Shown: positions 1 through 11,294, counted from the stretch's first letter. The stretch is DNA of 54,845 nt from Nymphaea colorata (GCF_008831285.2 NW_022204720.1:1-54845); one strand, 5' to 3'. Made by a program: numbers and translations. The notes: generated by a model not told the origin, from the sequence alone.

Positions 1-74
1 CCCAACCCCAACCCAACCCCAACCCCAACCCCAACCCCAACCCCAACCCCAACCCCAACCCCAACCCCAACCCC
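1..74. repeat. Left telomere, CCCCAA repeats
   Basis: Tandem CCCCAA (G4T2 on the other strand) with one 3-C unit near position 12. This hexamer is the telomere of oligohymenophorean ciliates. With the GGGGTT tract at the other end it shows the window is a full linear macronuclear chromosome. Confidence 0.97.
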
Positions 75-75
75 A

Positions 76-1432
76 TCAGTTTTAAGTGGTATGCTAAGAT
101 AAAAATATCAGTTCATTTAAGCCAGAGCTATGATTCTTTGAAGTTGTTCTCCGTTATTGATCACCCTAGTCTCTAGAATCTGGGTGGTTCTAAATAAAAT
201 AAGATTACTTGGTGATGAAATCGATTTGGTTGGAAATTCTTTGCAGTTTTGCCAAGAATCGCTGGGGAAGCAGAGTCTTAATGTCATCCTTGCGCGCCTT
301 CGATGCGTTGAGAAGCTAGAAGTTTTATTTTTCGTGATTGTAGAGCACATCCTCTGGATCCTCACAGTCCTGAGCTAGTTTAGATCAATTTTCTCAGCTT
401 CTTTCACCTGTTCTTCGTTCTTGTTGGAGACTTCCTGCTCGTTTTGGAATAACCTTCTTGCGATTGTTGCTGATGGTATTGTCGCTTCCATTGATCTTCT
501 CTTTAAGACTATCGTAAAATCCAGTCTTCCAGACGTTGATCACCTTGTCCGAGCCTCCTGAGACGAAGTAGTCTCCCTGCCTGCTGAACTTGGTGGTATT
601 GGAGTGGGACTAGAGGGTGTACTCGAGTCTTCCCTTCTGGCTGTTCCAGATCTTGGTCGTGCCGTCCTCAGAGGAACTGATGAGGTATGGACAGTGGGGA
701 TGGAAATCAATGCTTTTCACTGGTCCCTAGTGGCCTCATAGATCTGGATCACGTGCTGCGATCTCAAATCGTACAGTTTGATCTTCTTATCGTGCGAGCA
801 GGAGGCGATGCAGTTTCCTAGCGAGTGAAACTTCACTTGATGAATAACTCCGGTGTGCTATTGGTAGGTTTGGATGGACTTTTTGGTATTGAGGTCCCAT
901 ATGTGGATCAATTTGTCATCACAGGAGACCAGGTTGGTTGCGGTGGGTGAAAACTCGCAGTATCGCACCCAGTTATTATGCTGCTTTAAAGTATATTGCA
1001 GTCTCCTGTCAACGGTCGACCATATCTTCACCAGCTTGTCGTCGCCACAGGAAGAAAGCAGCAGTCCATCGCATGAAAAACCTACTGCTCGTATCCTGGC
1101 ATTGTGAGCCTTAATCAGGGTCACTTCTTTGGCTTTAGTATCGAAACTAACATCCCAAAACTTCAGAGATTCGTCGCTGGAAGCAGAAACTAGAAGGGAT
1201 CCGGTGGGACTAAACTTGAGGTCGTGTATTTGATTCTGGGATAGGAGTTGGGTACCTTATGTCCGAGGAGTTTATTAGGTGGGATTTGTCTGGTGAGATC
1301 CCAGAGCAGGATGACGTTGTCCATGCCGGCTGAGGCTACGTACTTGCAGGTGGGGTGCAGGTCGAGTGACATGATGGATTATTTATGTCCCTTGAGTGTC
1401 CTGATGAGGCAGGGATCTTACTCGTTATTCAT
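76..1432 (-). CDS. POC1: POC1 centriolar WD40 protein
   Basis: POC1 is a conserved centriole and basal-body protein with a seven-bladed WD40 propeller and a C-terminal helix. The start is the ATG at 1430-1432; the text opens 'RTLKGHKESIMSLDLHP', matching the first POC1 blade. Later blades show 'LKQHNNWVRYCEFSP', 'YEHTGVIHQVKFH' and 'GPVKSIDFHP', in POC1 order. In 'YEHTG' the E is a TAG codon and is Glu in POC1 homologues. A 20-nt intron interrupts blade 1 to 2 at 1236-1255. Frame slips of one base occur near 750 and 420. The C-terminal helical tail ('LPQRFLAKLQRISNQIDFI') runs on to a TGA at 76-78 or about 110, depending on frame, so the gene ends within about 40 bp of the telomere. Confidence 0.88.
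1236..1255 (-). other. 20-nt spliceosomal intron in POC1
   Basis: Reads GTACCC...CCCAG on the minus strand. Removing it joins 'LLGHK' to 'NQIHDLKFSP' in frame, as the WD40 repeat requires. Confidence 0.85.
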
Positions 1433-1722
1433 CGTCGATTTTAAATTATTTATAAGAAGAGGCCTCCTTATATTTTTAACGCACTGGGATGGAGCTTTTT
1501 TCCGGATGGTTTTACAAATGTATTATGCTACTTGCTTATAAGTAGTTAAAGGGGCAATAATTCATCCCCTTGCATCATAAATTTGCCCATAAGAAGAGAA
1601 TAAAGGGGATGGTGGGAAACCGTGGTATTGGCTTAAATGTTGTGTTGGGATCGGTATTTAAAATCCAATCTAATTTGATGAATTATATCCAATCAATCAG
1701 TAGAGTTAATTAGAGTGCTGCA

Positions 1723-2481
1723 ATGTTTGACGAGCCCGACCATCTGCACCCCTCCAACATCTTCGATTGCTTTTAGTAGGAAAAAATATCATCATCCTTC
1801 CTTTCCAGTCCCCTCAAAGAGCCAACCACGCCTAAACTCCACAGAAAGAGAACAAAAACGTCCATCTACGACTCATAGGAAAAAAATAAAAAAACAAAGG
1901 AAAATTAGAACAAAAATCCGAACCAAAACTTCGGCCATTGGACCCTGTAGTAGAACAAACGATACCACTGGTTCATGGAGATCCACAATGTGCATTTCTT
2001 GAACAAGCACATGCGGAGGATGGACAAAATCTTTAAATCGATGGCCCTTTTTGTGGACTCAAGGTAGGCGGAGCAGTGCCGCAGCCACCACCAAAAGATG
2101 TAGAAGAAGTTCCACCATTCCATCTGCCAAATCCTGTTACATTTACGCGAGCAGCACTACGGATCCACCCGAACTGAATGCCTGCAGGCGGATATCGTGG
2201 GCAATGGCATCGACGTGGGCAATGGATTGCTTTCATAGTAGTTTTTAATGTAAAATCGCGGAGGAGATCAAAAGTAAAGCTTCCACTTGTAGGTTCGGTA
2301 GGTGGAAAGATAGCAGAGCCTAGAGGAGTTCAAGGAATTCAACGTAGACGAGGCGGTCAGATATGATCTATAGGAGGAGAAAGAACTGCAACAGCCGGAT
2401 TACTCTATGGATCTATGTAAAAATTTAGTAGACTCCCTGTTCGATGTGGAAGCCCCTCATAATAACTTCCAAATGATTTGA
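1723..2481 (+). CDS. SANT/Myb-like protein with QCRSHHQK motif (copy 1)
   Basis: Uninterrupted 252-codon frame from ATG 1723 to TGA 2479 when TAA/TAG are read as Glu. Residues about 65-130 form a SANT/Myb-like helix bundle: 'HWTLEENKRYHWFMEIH', then 'RRMDKIFKSMALFVDSREAE', closing with 'QCRSHHQKMEKK'. The same signature occurs in the gene at 31599-32201, so the two are paralogues. The N-terminus is basic and Ser/Lys rich; the C-terminus is acidic. By domain it is probably a DNA- or chromatin-binding protein, but the target is unknown. Confidence 0.8.
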
Positions 2482-2675
2482 CATTTATTTAAATAATCAC
2501 CCTATTCATGCCTCTCACATGTCCATCATCCACTTCATCTGCGAATACTAAATAATAAGCAAAAGTATAAAAAAAATGCCTCGATAATTATCCTTTTTTG
2601 TGACTTGTGTTCTCCTTCCCTGGGCTAGTGTCTGTATGGTAGAATATGAATAGTTTTGGTATTAATTTAAATATA

Positions 2676-3370
2676 TCAAACCACAATTTATTCCCGTGTG
2701 GGTATGGAGAAGTTCAAATTGGTGCAGTTCGACATCAAGATAGCGTTGGTCTCTTTTTTGTTTTTGCGGGAGGGCCGTTGAGCCTTTTCTATTTTCTTCC
2801 CTCTCTTCTTGGGAACGGCTTCAACTTCTTCTTTCTTGAAGAGGGCGCAAAGTGAAGCAATTGATTGGGTGAATTCTGTCCCCCGCATGAGTTCTTGATG
2901 TCTGGGGATATTGACATGCTAAGGATAGAAATGGCTGGTACTGTCAGATAATCCTCGAATTGGGTCTTGCAGATGCAGCAGAAACTGTTTGATTTTGAAG
3001 GCCTCGCCACGAACTAATCACATCATCGGTACCAATTCTGTCTTCTAGACCGTAAGCTCCTCGATTTTGGATAAATGAAGCGAATGATAGGCGGATGCAT
3101 TGGCGACGTACTTCTCCTGGGTGGTCAAAAAGGTACCTTATCGAGGTCGAGGATGAAGGCCGGGGTGAAATAGCAGTGATCAAAGTTGAACACGGGGAAG
3201 GAATGCCAAATTTGATTGCAGGAATGCTGTTCACCCTCGGTGTGAATAGGGGAGAAATCAACTTCCACAGAGGGAGAGTTTGGGGCAACGTTCAACCGCT
3301 TGAGGAGGAAGGTGTTGGCGCCCAAGCTCTCGCTTGTGTCTATGTCAAAGTTTATTTTTCCCCCTTCCAT
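2676..3370 (-). CDS. Unknown protein with a Cys/His motif and basic tail
   Basis: Starts at ATG 3368-3370 ('MEGGKINFDIDTSES'). A 20-nt intron at 3117-3136 gives an in-frame join to 'EKYVANASAYHSLHLSKIEE'. After one frame slip there is 'SFCCICKTQFEDY' followed within about 15 residues by His residues, resembling a small zinc finger of the CCHH type but with irregular spacing. The last third is Lys/Arg rich ('VPKKRGKKIEKAQRPSRK'), consistent with a nuclear protein. I do not recognise the family. Confidence 0.6.
3117..3136 (-). other. 20-nt intron
   Basis: GTACCT...ACCCAG on the minus strand; it contains an in-frame TGA, and its removal keeps the reading frame open. Confidence 0.8.
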
Positions 3371-3739
3371 TAATATTATCACGACCAAATATAATCAATA
3401 TTCTTAAATTTGAATCCCCTCCCACCATTAACTTTCACCCGCACGACACCCCCACACACCCACAGCCTTCCCTCTTTTTTTGTTATCCATCTTTCATAAT
3501 ATTTCCACACTCTTCTCCCCGATAGCTTTCCGAGTCTATAGAATAAAATTAAAGTGAGGCCGAGTAGACTACCCATGGCTGGTGAGGCGGACAATTAGAG
3601 AGAAGGCTGTTGTGTGTATGATTTTTGGATATTAGTGGGTGTTGGCAATTAAAACGGACGGGTAAGGTGCCGAATGCGTTTGGTGGTATTTTGAAGCTAT
3701 TTGGATGATATGTTATCAGATGATTAATTGAATAATTAT
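3371..3739. other. Intergenic, shared upstream region of divergent genes
   Basis: Lies between two divergent genes (minus gene from 3370, plus gene from 3740). It holds only a weak 65-codon minus ORF (3382-3579) with no recognisable features. Confidence 0.5.
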
Positions 3740-4432
3740 ATGGACTAAATCGACCAGTAGGCCATCACCATCAATCCCAACCAAAAACAAATGCTCAACT
3801 TCGATTAGAACCTCGAAGAATGCGATATCGCTGAAGACAGCCACCACTATGGACTCATCCGGCCGCTGAAGGTCAATCTGTTGGGAGCAGAGCTCTATGC
3901 CAATCCGCAATGTAGCATTTGTAGGAAATAGGTGGTATGCTGATCTTCACTATCCTGCTCACTCTCACGCTGGAAATAGTCATGCTCAAGTTCGTATTCT
4001 TCGGCATACATTTTTACATCGGAAGCACTCTGTGCCTTTTTATACTTTACTTACTACTTTCGCTTGGCTTCTCCAACCCAGGCTTTGGTTTTGAAGAATA
4101 CGAAGAAATGCAATACCATATCGATGTAGAAGGGTGCAATTAGAGCTGCAAACATCCTCCCAGAATCAATCAAGTAGGCGTGCAACTATATAGGCTTTCA
4201 GACATTTCTGCCAAAATGCAATATCCCCACCAAGGAGCAAACAAAGCACTGCAATATGTGCAATGTGTGCGTGTATGGTTATGACCACCACTGTGTCTTC
4301 ATCGGGAAATGCGTAGGAGGCAATAATATGGGAAGCTTCAAGCTATTCTTGTTCATGATCTTCGCCACTCTCATATACGGATTCATATCTGCACTCCTCA
4401 GCCTGTCCAACATCCAACAAATCAAATCATGA
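3740..4432 (+). CDS. DHHC palmitoyltransferase (zDHHC family)
   Basis: The family transfers palmitate to protein cysteines in membranes. The start 'MDEIDQEAITINPNQK' is followed by two hydrophobic segments ('MLIFTILLTLTLEIVML', 'LCLFILYLLLSLGFS'), then the cysteine-rich domain 'KEQTKHCNMCNVCVYGYDHHC' split by its DHHC core and 'FIGKCVGGNNMGSF', then one more membrane segment. One-base slips near 3927 and 4210 are needed. Most family members have four membrane segments; here the frame meets TGA after the third, so the C-terminus may be short or incomplete. Convergent with the next gene, 122 bp apart. Confidence 0.85.
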
Positions 4433-4554
4433 TATGTGTATAAATAGGCCATTTATGGGGAATTCGCATGAATAATTAATGACCATTTCAAACAAAATGA
4501 CCATTTTTCCATATCCCAATATTTTGCATGGATAATGATGATTGAAGACGAATA

Positions 4555-5828
4555 TCAGTTAGCAAAAGTAGTCTGCAAGGTGCTTATGATGAGGAATAGG
4601 CCAGCGATGCAGGCAAATAGCAGAAGAAAGTCTAAAAGTAGAGCACCCACTTGGAGGAGTAGTGATTTTCGCACTAGCAATCATTGAACTTTATTTGTGA
4701 GTTGTATTCTTCGTCTCCATCTATAGTCCCTGAGCTCTTGTCAAAGTATACGCACTTCAGATGGATGTAGATGGGGACTATCAATACGATCACGTAGCCG
4801 ATAATTGCTCCATTTAGCTGAATCATTGTGTCGAGGTGAGCTCCTGACTTGTAAATCAAAAACGAGACCATAACCACAACAAGATATATGCAACTTACGA
4901 CCAAGAGACCTTGCTCTTGAGCTCCACACCAATCATCTCGTAAAATCTCAGTCTTAGTAATTTTTCATGTACTTTGAAATGATGGTGAAATTGGGAAAGG
5001 CTGTAAACAGATGCACGATATAAAGCAACTCGATGACTGTTACCTGCCATCCGCCGCGTTCGAAGTAATCTACGATTGTTTCAGGGTTCTTCACTATCGG
5101 GATTCTATTCACGATTGCTGCGTAAGTTGTATTATTACAAAAGGAGCCTAGAGTTATATAGGCATATATGATAGTTCCGAGGATGAAGGTATAGCCCACA
5201 AGCTTCACGTGATCGTCTTTGTTTTTATTCTTGTGAATGTTTTGCCCTACCACGTTGATTACTGAAAACGCGAAAAATAGAGTAGAGCTTATTGATGAAA
5301 TTTCTCCAAAAGGGGGTACTTACTTATCTCCTTCGGGAGCTGATAGCTGTGACCATGTTATGAACAAAATATAAGTGATTATGCTAGTGATGCCGTAGGC
5401 TAGGGTTTCCTACCCGATCTCCCAGATTCTAATGCCGATGATCACGAAGAACAGAAGGATGGCGCTGATTGGAGCGATGAGGTCTGAATATCCGAATAAT
5501 CCTGAGAACTGGAGGACGATTAATTTGAAGTAGATGAAGAAGATGGGCACGAAGCCTATCCAGACGAGAAAGCTATAGACCTTCATATACCTTTGGTCGT
5601 CTTGGAAGTGGCTGAGGATGCACTCCTTGATGCTCTTGCTCTTGCCGATGTGCATGACCAGCAGATAGCAAGTGTAGAACTCAACGGCGCCGATGATGAT
5701 GCACATCAATGGTGACTAGAGTAGCCAGTCTTGAGGCCGAGGATGGGCAGGACGAGTATGGTGCCTCCGATCATTCCGTTGAGAAATCCTAGCACCGTCA
5801 TGAAGTTGCTCATAGAAGGCTAAGCCAT
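4555..5828 (-). CDS. AAAP-family amino acid transporter
   Basis: Multi-pass membrane protein of the amino acid/auxin permease type (SLC36/38-like). The N-terminus 'MSNFMTVLGFLNGMIGGTIL' is the typical first helix ('GGTIL...P..G'). The middle reads 'LFFAFSVINVVGQNIHKNKN' and 'LGSFCNNTTYAAIVNR'; the last helix 'FLLLFACIAGLFLIIS' ends before TGA 4555-4557. About 10-11 hydrophobic segments can be counted over roughly 420 residues. One-base slips occur near 5715, 4970, 4915 and 4640. TAG/TAA codons in loops read as Glu. The substrate cannot be told. Confidence 0.8.
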
Positions 5829-6226
5829 TATACCCAAATATTATTAAAAATTGAAATTATATATTTAAACTTTGACGCGTTAATTGTGAGAAAGGCCTCC
5901 CTTTTGCCTTCCCAGTTCAATTAAATCCAATTAAAATGGAAAGAATTGTATCGTTTCCTATATTACTTGTAATCGGATTTATGCCTAAACACCTTTAACT
6001 CATGGGAAAAGCTTGCCCTTGTGCAGTTTTGATGATTGGAGGGCATTAAGATGAGAAAAGTTTACAATTAAACTACCATTATAAATTTTACTATTTGACA
6101 AATATGAGTATAATTATAATTCTTAACCAAAATCGGCCAGGAAAAAATAAGTCATACAAGCATAATTGGGGGGATTGTTAATATGATTAAAAATAATCAT
6201 ATTGGGAATAAGCCAAGCTTATTCCT
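5829..6226. other. Intergenic, AT-rich
   Basis: Upstream of the transporter and downstream of the Myb gene. No ORF or structure that I can support; poly-A and poly-T tracts only. Confidence 0.5.
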
Positions 6227-6945
6227 TCACTTTGCGTCGCTTTTGAACGACTCAATTTTTTTCTTATTCATCCGGGAGATCTTCCCGAAGAAGCGGTTCT
6301 TTATCTGGCTTCGGCTCCTCCCCTAGAACTCCGCCTCGATGCTTTTCCAGTCCTTGCCGTAGATGTTGATCAGCCTGATCAGCTCCAAGTCCTCCTCGAG
6401 TGTCCACTCGGACTTGATCAGCTACGGTTTCAGGTAGTTGGTGTAATGCTCCTTGAGCTGTTTGTGGTTTTTGCCTAAATAGAGAAGTAGGTACCTGGGA
6501 AGAGCTCGGCCAGGGTCTTCCAGTTGTTCTCACCGTACTGTTGGACCAGTCTGATGAGTTTTTCATCTTCCATTTTGTTCCATCCGATCTTGGTGAGGTA
6601 GGCCAAGCGTCTGTAGCGGCTGTAGCACATCTTGGCGTTTCTTCCTTCGATTTGGGCTGCGATTTCTTCGAATCTGGCGTTTTAATCCTTGCAAAGGGTG
6701 AGAGGAGTTTATCCTCGGCTTTGGTCCAAGGCTTTTTGTTTGGACGTATCCTTACTTTCCAGATCCTCTTTGGTCAAGATAACCTTATCTTCGTCCCCGT
6801 TACCTTCGTAACTGTTATCCATCGAGGCCGAGTTTTGGATCTACAGCTCTTCTGTCTTGGGATCCTAAGGAAGGTAGGCCTGGACAGGTTGGTAGAAGTA
6901 GAAGTAGCAGATAGGAGCTATCGTATTTTCCTAATGGAAAAACAT
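6227..6945 (-). CDS. Three-repeat Myb (c-Myb-like R1R2R3) protein
   Basis: DNA-binding factor of the R1R2R3 Myb type. Repeat 1: 'KPWTKAEDKLL' ... 'FEEIAAQIEGRNAKMCYSRY'. Repeat 2: 'GWNKMEDEKLIRLVQQYG' ... 'LKEHYTNYLKPELIKS'. Repeat 3: 'EWTLEEDLELIRLINIYG' ... 'GRSRSQIKNRFFGKI'. The regularly spaced Trp residues are kept, with substitutions. The E of 'LKPEL' is TAG. A 20-nt intron lies in repeat 2 (6475-6494). One frame slip is needed in repeat 1. The start is the ATG at 6943-6945, open upstream of the first repeat; a second ATG lies inside at about 6824. Confidence 0.85.
6475..6494 (-). other. 20-nt intron in Myb repeat 2
   Basis: GTACCT...TTTAG on the minus strand. Its removal gives 'AELFPGKNHKQLKEHYTNYL', the expected Myb helix 2 to 3. 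Confidence 0.88.
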
Positions 6946-7435
6946 GATTTTTATTTTTACTTTCAAAATTTGATTATAAAGCTCAGTTTGTTGTTGGAAA
7001 TTTCAGCAATAAACTTGCAAAAACGCCCAAATATTGGCAGCCCTCAAAAAATAAGATCTCGGATGCCTTCTCCTCCCCGTGAGGATTGTGGGAATGGGTT
7101 TTGTCTCTTGTTTTGGCTGAAATTTTTCATCTTTGTATCAAGATAGATTCGAAAAAAAATCAGAGCAAGCGCCTATGATATTATATGGAATGCAGAGATA
7201 TCATTAAAATATAGTGTAGGAAATAATTAGCTGAATCGTTGGATAATTTTGTTTGTAGCTTTGAGGGCTTTTAAAGATAATGAACTTTGCAAAAATAATA
7301 ATAAATGCAGTTCAGAAGTACAAAAATAAATATAAAACAAGATTTTTTTTTACTACAATCCCACAGCTCAATACTTCTGGAGTTGTATTGCTGGTTGTAT
7401 GAATAAAAACGGTGTATTCGGTTTTTAGAAAATAT
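6946..7435. other. Intergenic, no supported gene
   Basis: AT-rich. A 63-codon minus ORF (7271-7462) and part of a plus ORF are present but have no recognisable motif. Confidence 0.4.
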
Positions 7436-7732
7436 ATGACGACTTTCTCTTCCACTTCTCATGGTGGAGCATTCGCAAAGCTGTTGATGGACTTAGCCAA
7501 TATCTCGCTGAATTACTATAAATAATATTGTTTAATCAAAATGAAGTTATCATGGACTTAACCAGTCATTTCCATCATACCTGTCAAAATCATCAAATAC
7601 TTAAATGAACATTAGAAACCCTTTGAAAATTGGTGGGCATTTGAAGCGAATGCAATCGTAAAATAAGAAAAATACTCTATAGATAGGGATCAATATGTGG
7701 TCTACTCATATTTTTTTATGATTCATATACAG
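7436..7732 (+). CDS. Candidate small protein, unknown
   Basis: Frame opening 'MTTFSSTSHGGAFAKLLMDL' and continuing through 'VKIIKYLNEHEKPFENWW'. It runs beyond 7732 without a TGA, so the end is arbitrary. Composition looks protein-like but there is no known family, and random open frames are long with one stop codon. Confidence 0.3.
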
Positions 7733-7822
7733 GTGACAAATTTGCTCGCTTCTTTCTATCCTTTGCTTCGCTTGCACTAGTCTTCCACCAAAGCTAGAGG
7801 ATTTTTTACTCTTTTCGGCCAT
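7706..7822 (-). CDS. Candidate 38-residue basic peptide
   Basis: 'MAEKSKKSSSFGGRLVQAK...' ending in TGA 7706-7708. Short, Lys/Ser rich, overlaps the plus-strand candidate. Listed because it has a clean start and stop; weakly supported. Confidence 0.25.
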   Translation of the reverse strand: MAEKSKKSSSFGGRLVQAKQRIERSEQICHLYMNHKKI

Positions 7823-7889
7823 GGCTTTGCTGCTTTTAATAATTAAATATAGATGAAATGTTAATACTATGGCGTAAGTATGATCATCA

Positions 7890-8849
7890 TCAAACCACGT
7901 TTTCCTCCCTTCCCTTGTTGCTGTCAATGTTCTTCAACAGTTTCTTAAGCTCATTGTCCTTCTTTTTTTGGTCAGGCCAAGTCCTTTCGCGAAGAGAATG
8001 TCCATCATGCCTCAATAAAAACAATTCTACTCTTGATTTCATCATCGCTTTCGAACTTCCTAAGGAGGAAGAAGATGAAGATTTTGAGCTGGTTGATCAG
8101 CTATTCGTCTTTCAGCATTTATTGAACTGAATAGTTGATGGAGCCGCCAGAGCGTGCTTGACATCTTCGTGAGAAATGCCTCAATTATTTGCATATGTAC
8201 TCTTCTCCAGCAATTGAACGATGGTGTGGATGCTCTCTCTGTCGTAAAAGTGGACTCGATAGTTTGATCAAGCTTTCCTTGACTTCTGGCGAGGCAACGA
8301 CTTGGGTCAGTGTATTTTTGAGTGCTTTTTGTACGTCTTCATCGCTGAGCAATTTGAGGGTGAGCTATTTGCTGCTTCCTTGCAAAGACTTGATCGCTTA
8401 CTAAACTCATACCTACATGAAATGCCCATTTTTCAACGCGGAAACCAGCAAGTGAAGTATATCGTCAACGAATTTTGGGTCCTGGATGATACTGTTGACG
8501 AATTCAAGCCCCTCGTGCTTTACGTTTTCGTCTGAGAAGATTGAAGCAAGCAAATTTTTGGCACTAAATGAGGAGAAGGTTACAAGTTTTAGGTGATTTG
8601 GAAGGGGACTTGGTCGACATTCAGGAAGCGATTCAAATAGAAGGAAATTTTATATTTGCTGTAGGCGGCAATCTTCTTGGCATAGTTTGAATAGAGGGAT
8701 AGGACACCAGAAGCACTCCGATGTAGATCTTGGTCTTGTGAGGGCGAATATGATGCTTGAATTCCTGCCACTCCTATTCGATGTGGAGATGTTTTCGTAT
8801 GTTTGGAAGGGACTCGGTAGCCACTTGAAGAATTTGCTGAAGAATGACA
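7890..8849 (-). CDS. Unknown helical protein
   Basis: Starts 'MSFFSKFFKWLPSPF'. The best supported parts are 'NLLASIFSDENVKHEGLEF', 'IIQDPKFVDDILHLLVSALK' and 'LLSDEDVQKALKNTLTQVV', which look like repeated short helices ('D..V...L...L...V'). The C-terminus is charged ('DQKKKDNELKKLL'), ending at TGA 7890. A small GT-AG gap of 20-24 nt near 8400-8425 removes an in-frame TGA. Several frame slips are needed; family unknown. Confidence 0.5.
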
Positions 8850-8992
8850 TTTATATGATATCACAAATAATCTTAACTTACAGATCCCAAGAAATCATCA
8901 AAAAATGACAATCAATAAATCTATGAATTGAATGGAGGATTATTTGCAGCGCGGTTGGAGGGAAGGAGCAGACGATGGAAATAAATAAAAAA

Positions 8993-9064
8993 GCCTGTAA
9001 CCGGAGTCGAACCGGTGACCTCTTGCTTACTAGGCAAGTGCTCTACCAACTAAGCTATACAGGC
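8993..9064 (-). tRNA. tRNA-Thr (AGT)
   Basis: 72-nt cloverleaf on the minus strand. The acceptor 5' arm GCCTGTA pairs with TACAGGC. The D arm reads GCTTAGTTGGTAGAGC and the T arm ACCGG-TTCGACT-CCGGT. Anticodon stem CTTGC/GCAAG holds loop CTAGTAA, anticodon AGT. No intron, no encoded CCA. Not one of the suppressor-type tRNAs that would read UAA/UAG. Confidence 0.96.
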
Positions 9065-9257
9065 TATCCAATATCCAATAACTTACCCCATACAAATTAA
9101 GTATAATTCTCAAAAAGAAAGCCAATCATATGCTCTGGCCATGATGGAGAATAAAATTGAAGATAGTTGTGGGCTTGTAGATTATTTATACGATGGATAG
9201 GTTGATGATGATGCCTTATGAGTAGGGTGGAAATATAAAACTTAAATTATTTTTTAA

Positions 9258-9636
9258 ATGCCTAAAGAAGGGAATAACTCCATGAATTAATACCAAATCA
9301 AACCCAAACATAGGGAAAAATTCAAACCATCCGAAGCCAGAGAGATCATCAAAACAGTCCTCAAGGAAAAACTAGTCCCGAAACAGCAGGCGCCTCCATC
9401 AGATCTCAACCCAACCAGCAAGGACATGCGGACAGTATTAAATACAAATTGAAGGAAACCGGAAAGGACAGATACAAGTATATCGTACAGGTGATCCTGG
9501 GCAACCAAAAGGCCAGGGAGTGCAAGCGGGGTGCAGAAACTTTTGGGATGCTGATACTGATGGAGTAGCCTTTGAGCAGTATGTCGATGATAACCTCTTC
9601 TGCCTCGTGACCGTATGGGGAGTCTATGTCTATTGA
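9258..9636 (+). CDS. Tctex1-type dynein light chain (TCTEX1D2/DYNLT2B-like)
   Basis: Light chain of axonemal or IFT dynein. Typical Tctex1 text: 'YQIKPKHREKFKPSEAREII' near the start, 'KETGKDRYKYIVQVILGNQ', 'RGAETFWDADTDGVAFEQYV' and the closing 'LFCLVTVWGVYVY' before TGA 9634-9636. The size of about 125 residues fits the family. The start may be 9258 or the second in-frame ATG at 9282. Frame slips near 9436 and 9538. Confidence 0.88.
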
Positions 9637-9882
9637 TTTGAACAAGCTATCCATCATATCCATCCATATAATTTCAAAAACGTCCAGTAGATAAGAATAT
9701 TAATTGTCAGTCCTATGCTTCATGGATCAAACCAACATAAAAATGGGACGCACTCTCATTGTTTAAACGATTTTATAGGTCAGCTACTTCATTAAATCTA
9801 GAATCTCCACTCTCGATCCCCAACCTACTAATCCTTTTGATTATTCTCTCTGAATAGATTTTATATCTATAATTGAAATCAT

Positions 9883-11294
9883 ATGAAAATCTATCTTATG
9901 GCTAAGATAGCCCTCTTCATACTCGCCCTCCTCGTCACCTCGGCAGTAGCAACAACAGCCGACGACGACGAAGTCACTACAAGCATTCCCGGCTACCCTA
10001 TAAGATCTACTCAGGTAATGATCGACTAATGCAGGATACTTTAGTCTGGGCATAACTGATGCCAGGCACTACCATTACGCTTTCTTTCCCTCGCAGAACA
10101 GTCCGTCCAGCGATCCTGTGATAGTTTGGTTTTCTGGTGCTCCTGGATGTTCAGCCCTATTGGCATGTTTCCACGAGAATGGACCATTCATCTTCTACCC
10201 CGGCAAGGTCACATTCACCCCAAATGAAAACTCATGGAACAAGAAAGCCAGCGTTCTTTACTTGGAGATGCCTCTTGGCACTGGTTTTTCATACGGAGGA
10301 TCATCCAAACCCGATCGTATTACCGATGAAACTTTCACAACAGAGTTTATGTACGTCATCAGGTTGTTCTTCGAGAGGTTCCCAGCCTATAAGAAATGCG
10401 ATTTTTATTTGAGCGGACACGGATACGGTGCTGTCAACGTCGCATATATTGCCAAGCAGATCATCGATTAGAATGATGACCCTTACACCATCTTTAACGA
10501 TAAGATAAAGTTCAAAGGCATCCTGGTCGGAAATCCCTGTGTTAGACCTGACGAGTGCTACGCTACAGGTTCTTCTAAGTTCTCTGAGTACCACTACGAT
10601 TCCTTTACAACGAGGATACTTCACAAAGAAGTCGTATAACGACTACAGAAGTGCCTGCTGCTCAACTCTGACTCGTACAACTGCTTCGTTGAGAGGAAAA
10701 AGCTTGATGGATACTTCAATGCCACCAACTCCTCCATGTACAACATCTACGATAAGTGCTACAAGTCAAAAACTCCCACCATCGAGTATGTCAACTCTGG
10801 CTGCGAGGACAATGCTGGCATCACTACCTTCCTTAACGATCCCAACGTGAGAAAGAACTGGAACATCTAGACTGATCAGGAGTGGACTCCTTGCAATGGC
10901 ACTGTTTGGGATGAGTATCTGGGCAAGAATAACAGCGAATGGCTCTATCCTTCCTCATTCAGAACAAAGTCAAAATCGTAACTATTATTCTATTCAGTGG
11001 GTTTACTCTGGCGATATCGACTCTTACGTGCCGATCATCGGAACCAAGAGATGGGTGGACGACCTCAGGCACACCCTTGACATGCCCGTGAAGCGAATCT
11101 GGAGAGAATGGTGGGTGCCAGGCAGACACAGCGGAGAGGATCAGGTGGGTGGCTTCATCTGGGAGCTCAGAGATCTCACGCTGGTCACAGTCAAAGCCGC
11201 TGGATTCAGGTCAGCTTGGGACCAGCCACAGGCACTGACCGAGATACTGAACGGATTCATCGCTGGCAAGACCCTTCCCTACAAAAACTCGTGA
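9883..11294 (+). CDS. Serine carboxypeptidase-like protein, catalytic Ser and His missing
   Basis: S10 family (cathepsin A/CPY type), secreted or lysosomal. A signal peptide is visible ('MAKIALFILALLVTSAVA'). After a 20-nt intron comes 'YKIYSGYFSL', then the oxyanion motif 'WFSGAPGCSA' (usually GGPGCSS), 'ENGPFIFYPGKVTF' and 'MPLGTGFSYG'. The nucleophile motif G-E-S-Y-A-G is 'SGHGYGAV' (Gly for Ser, codon 10421-10423). Asp is kept in 'YSGDIDSYVPIIGT'. The G-A-G-H motif is 'AAGFRSAWDQPQAL' (Phe for His, codon 11205-11207). About 460 residues, normal for the family. So the fold is kept but it is probably a pseudo-peptidase. Slips near 9995, 10620 and 10950-10990. Confidence 0.87.
10015..10034 (+). 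other. 20-nt intron in carboxypeptidase-like gene
   Basis: GTAATG...ATGCAG; joining 'YKIYSG' to 'YFSLGITD' restores the conserved YSGY motif of S10 peptidases. Confidence 0.88.

Noticed and set aside
5270-5345. A GTAAGT...TTTTCAG intron of about 60 nt in the amino acid transporter
   Set aside because: Reading straight through with TAA as Glu keeps the frame and gives the expected helix 'SSTLFFAFSVINVVGQN'.
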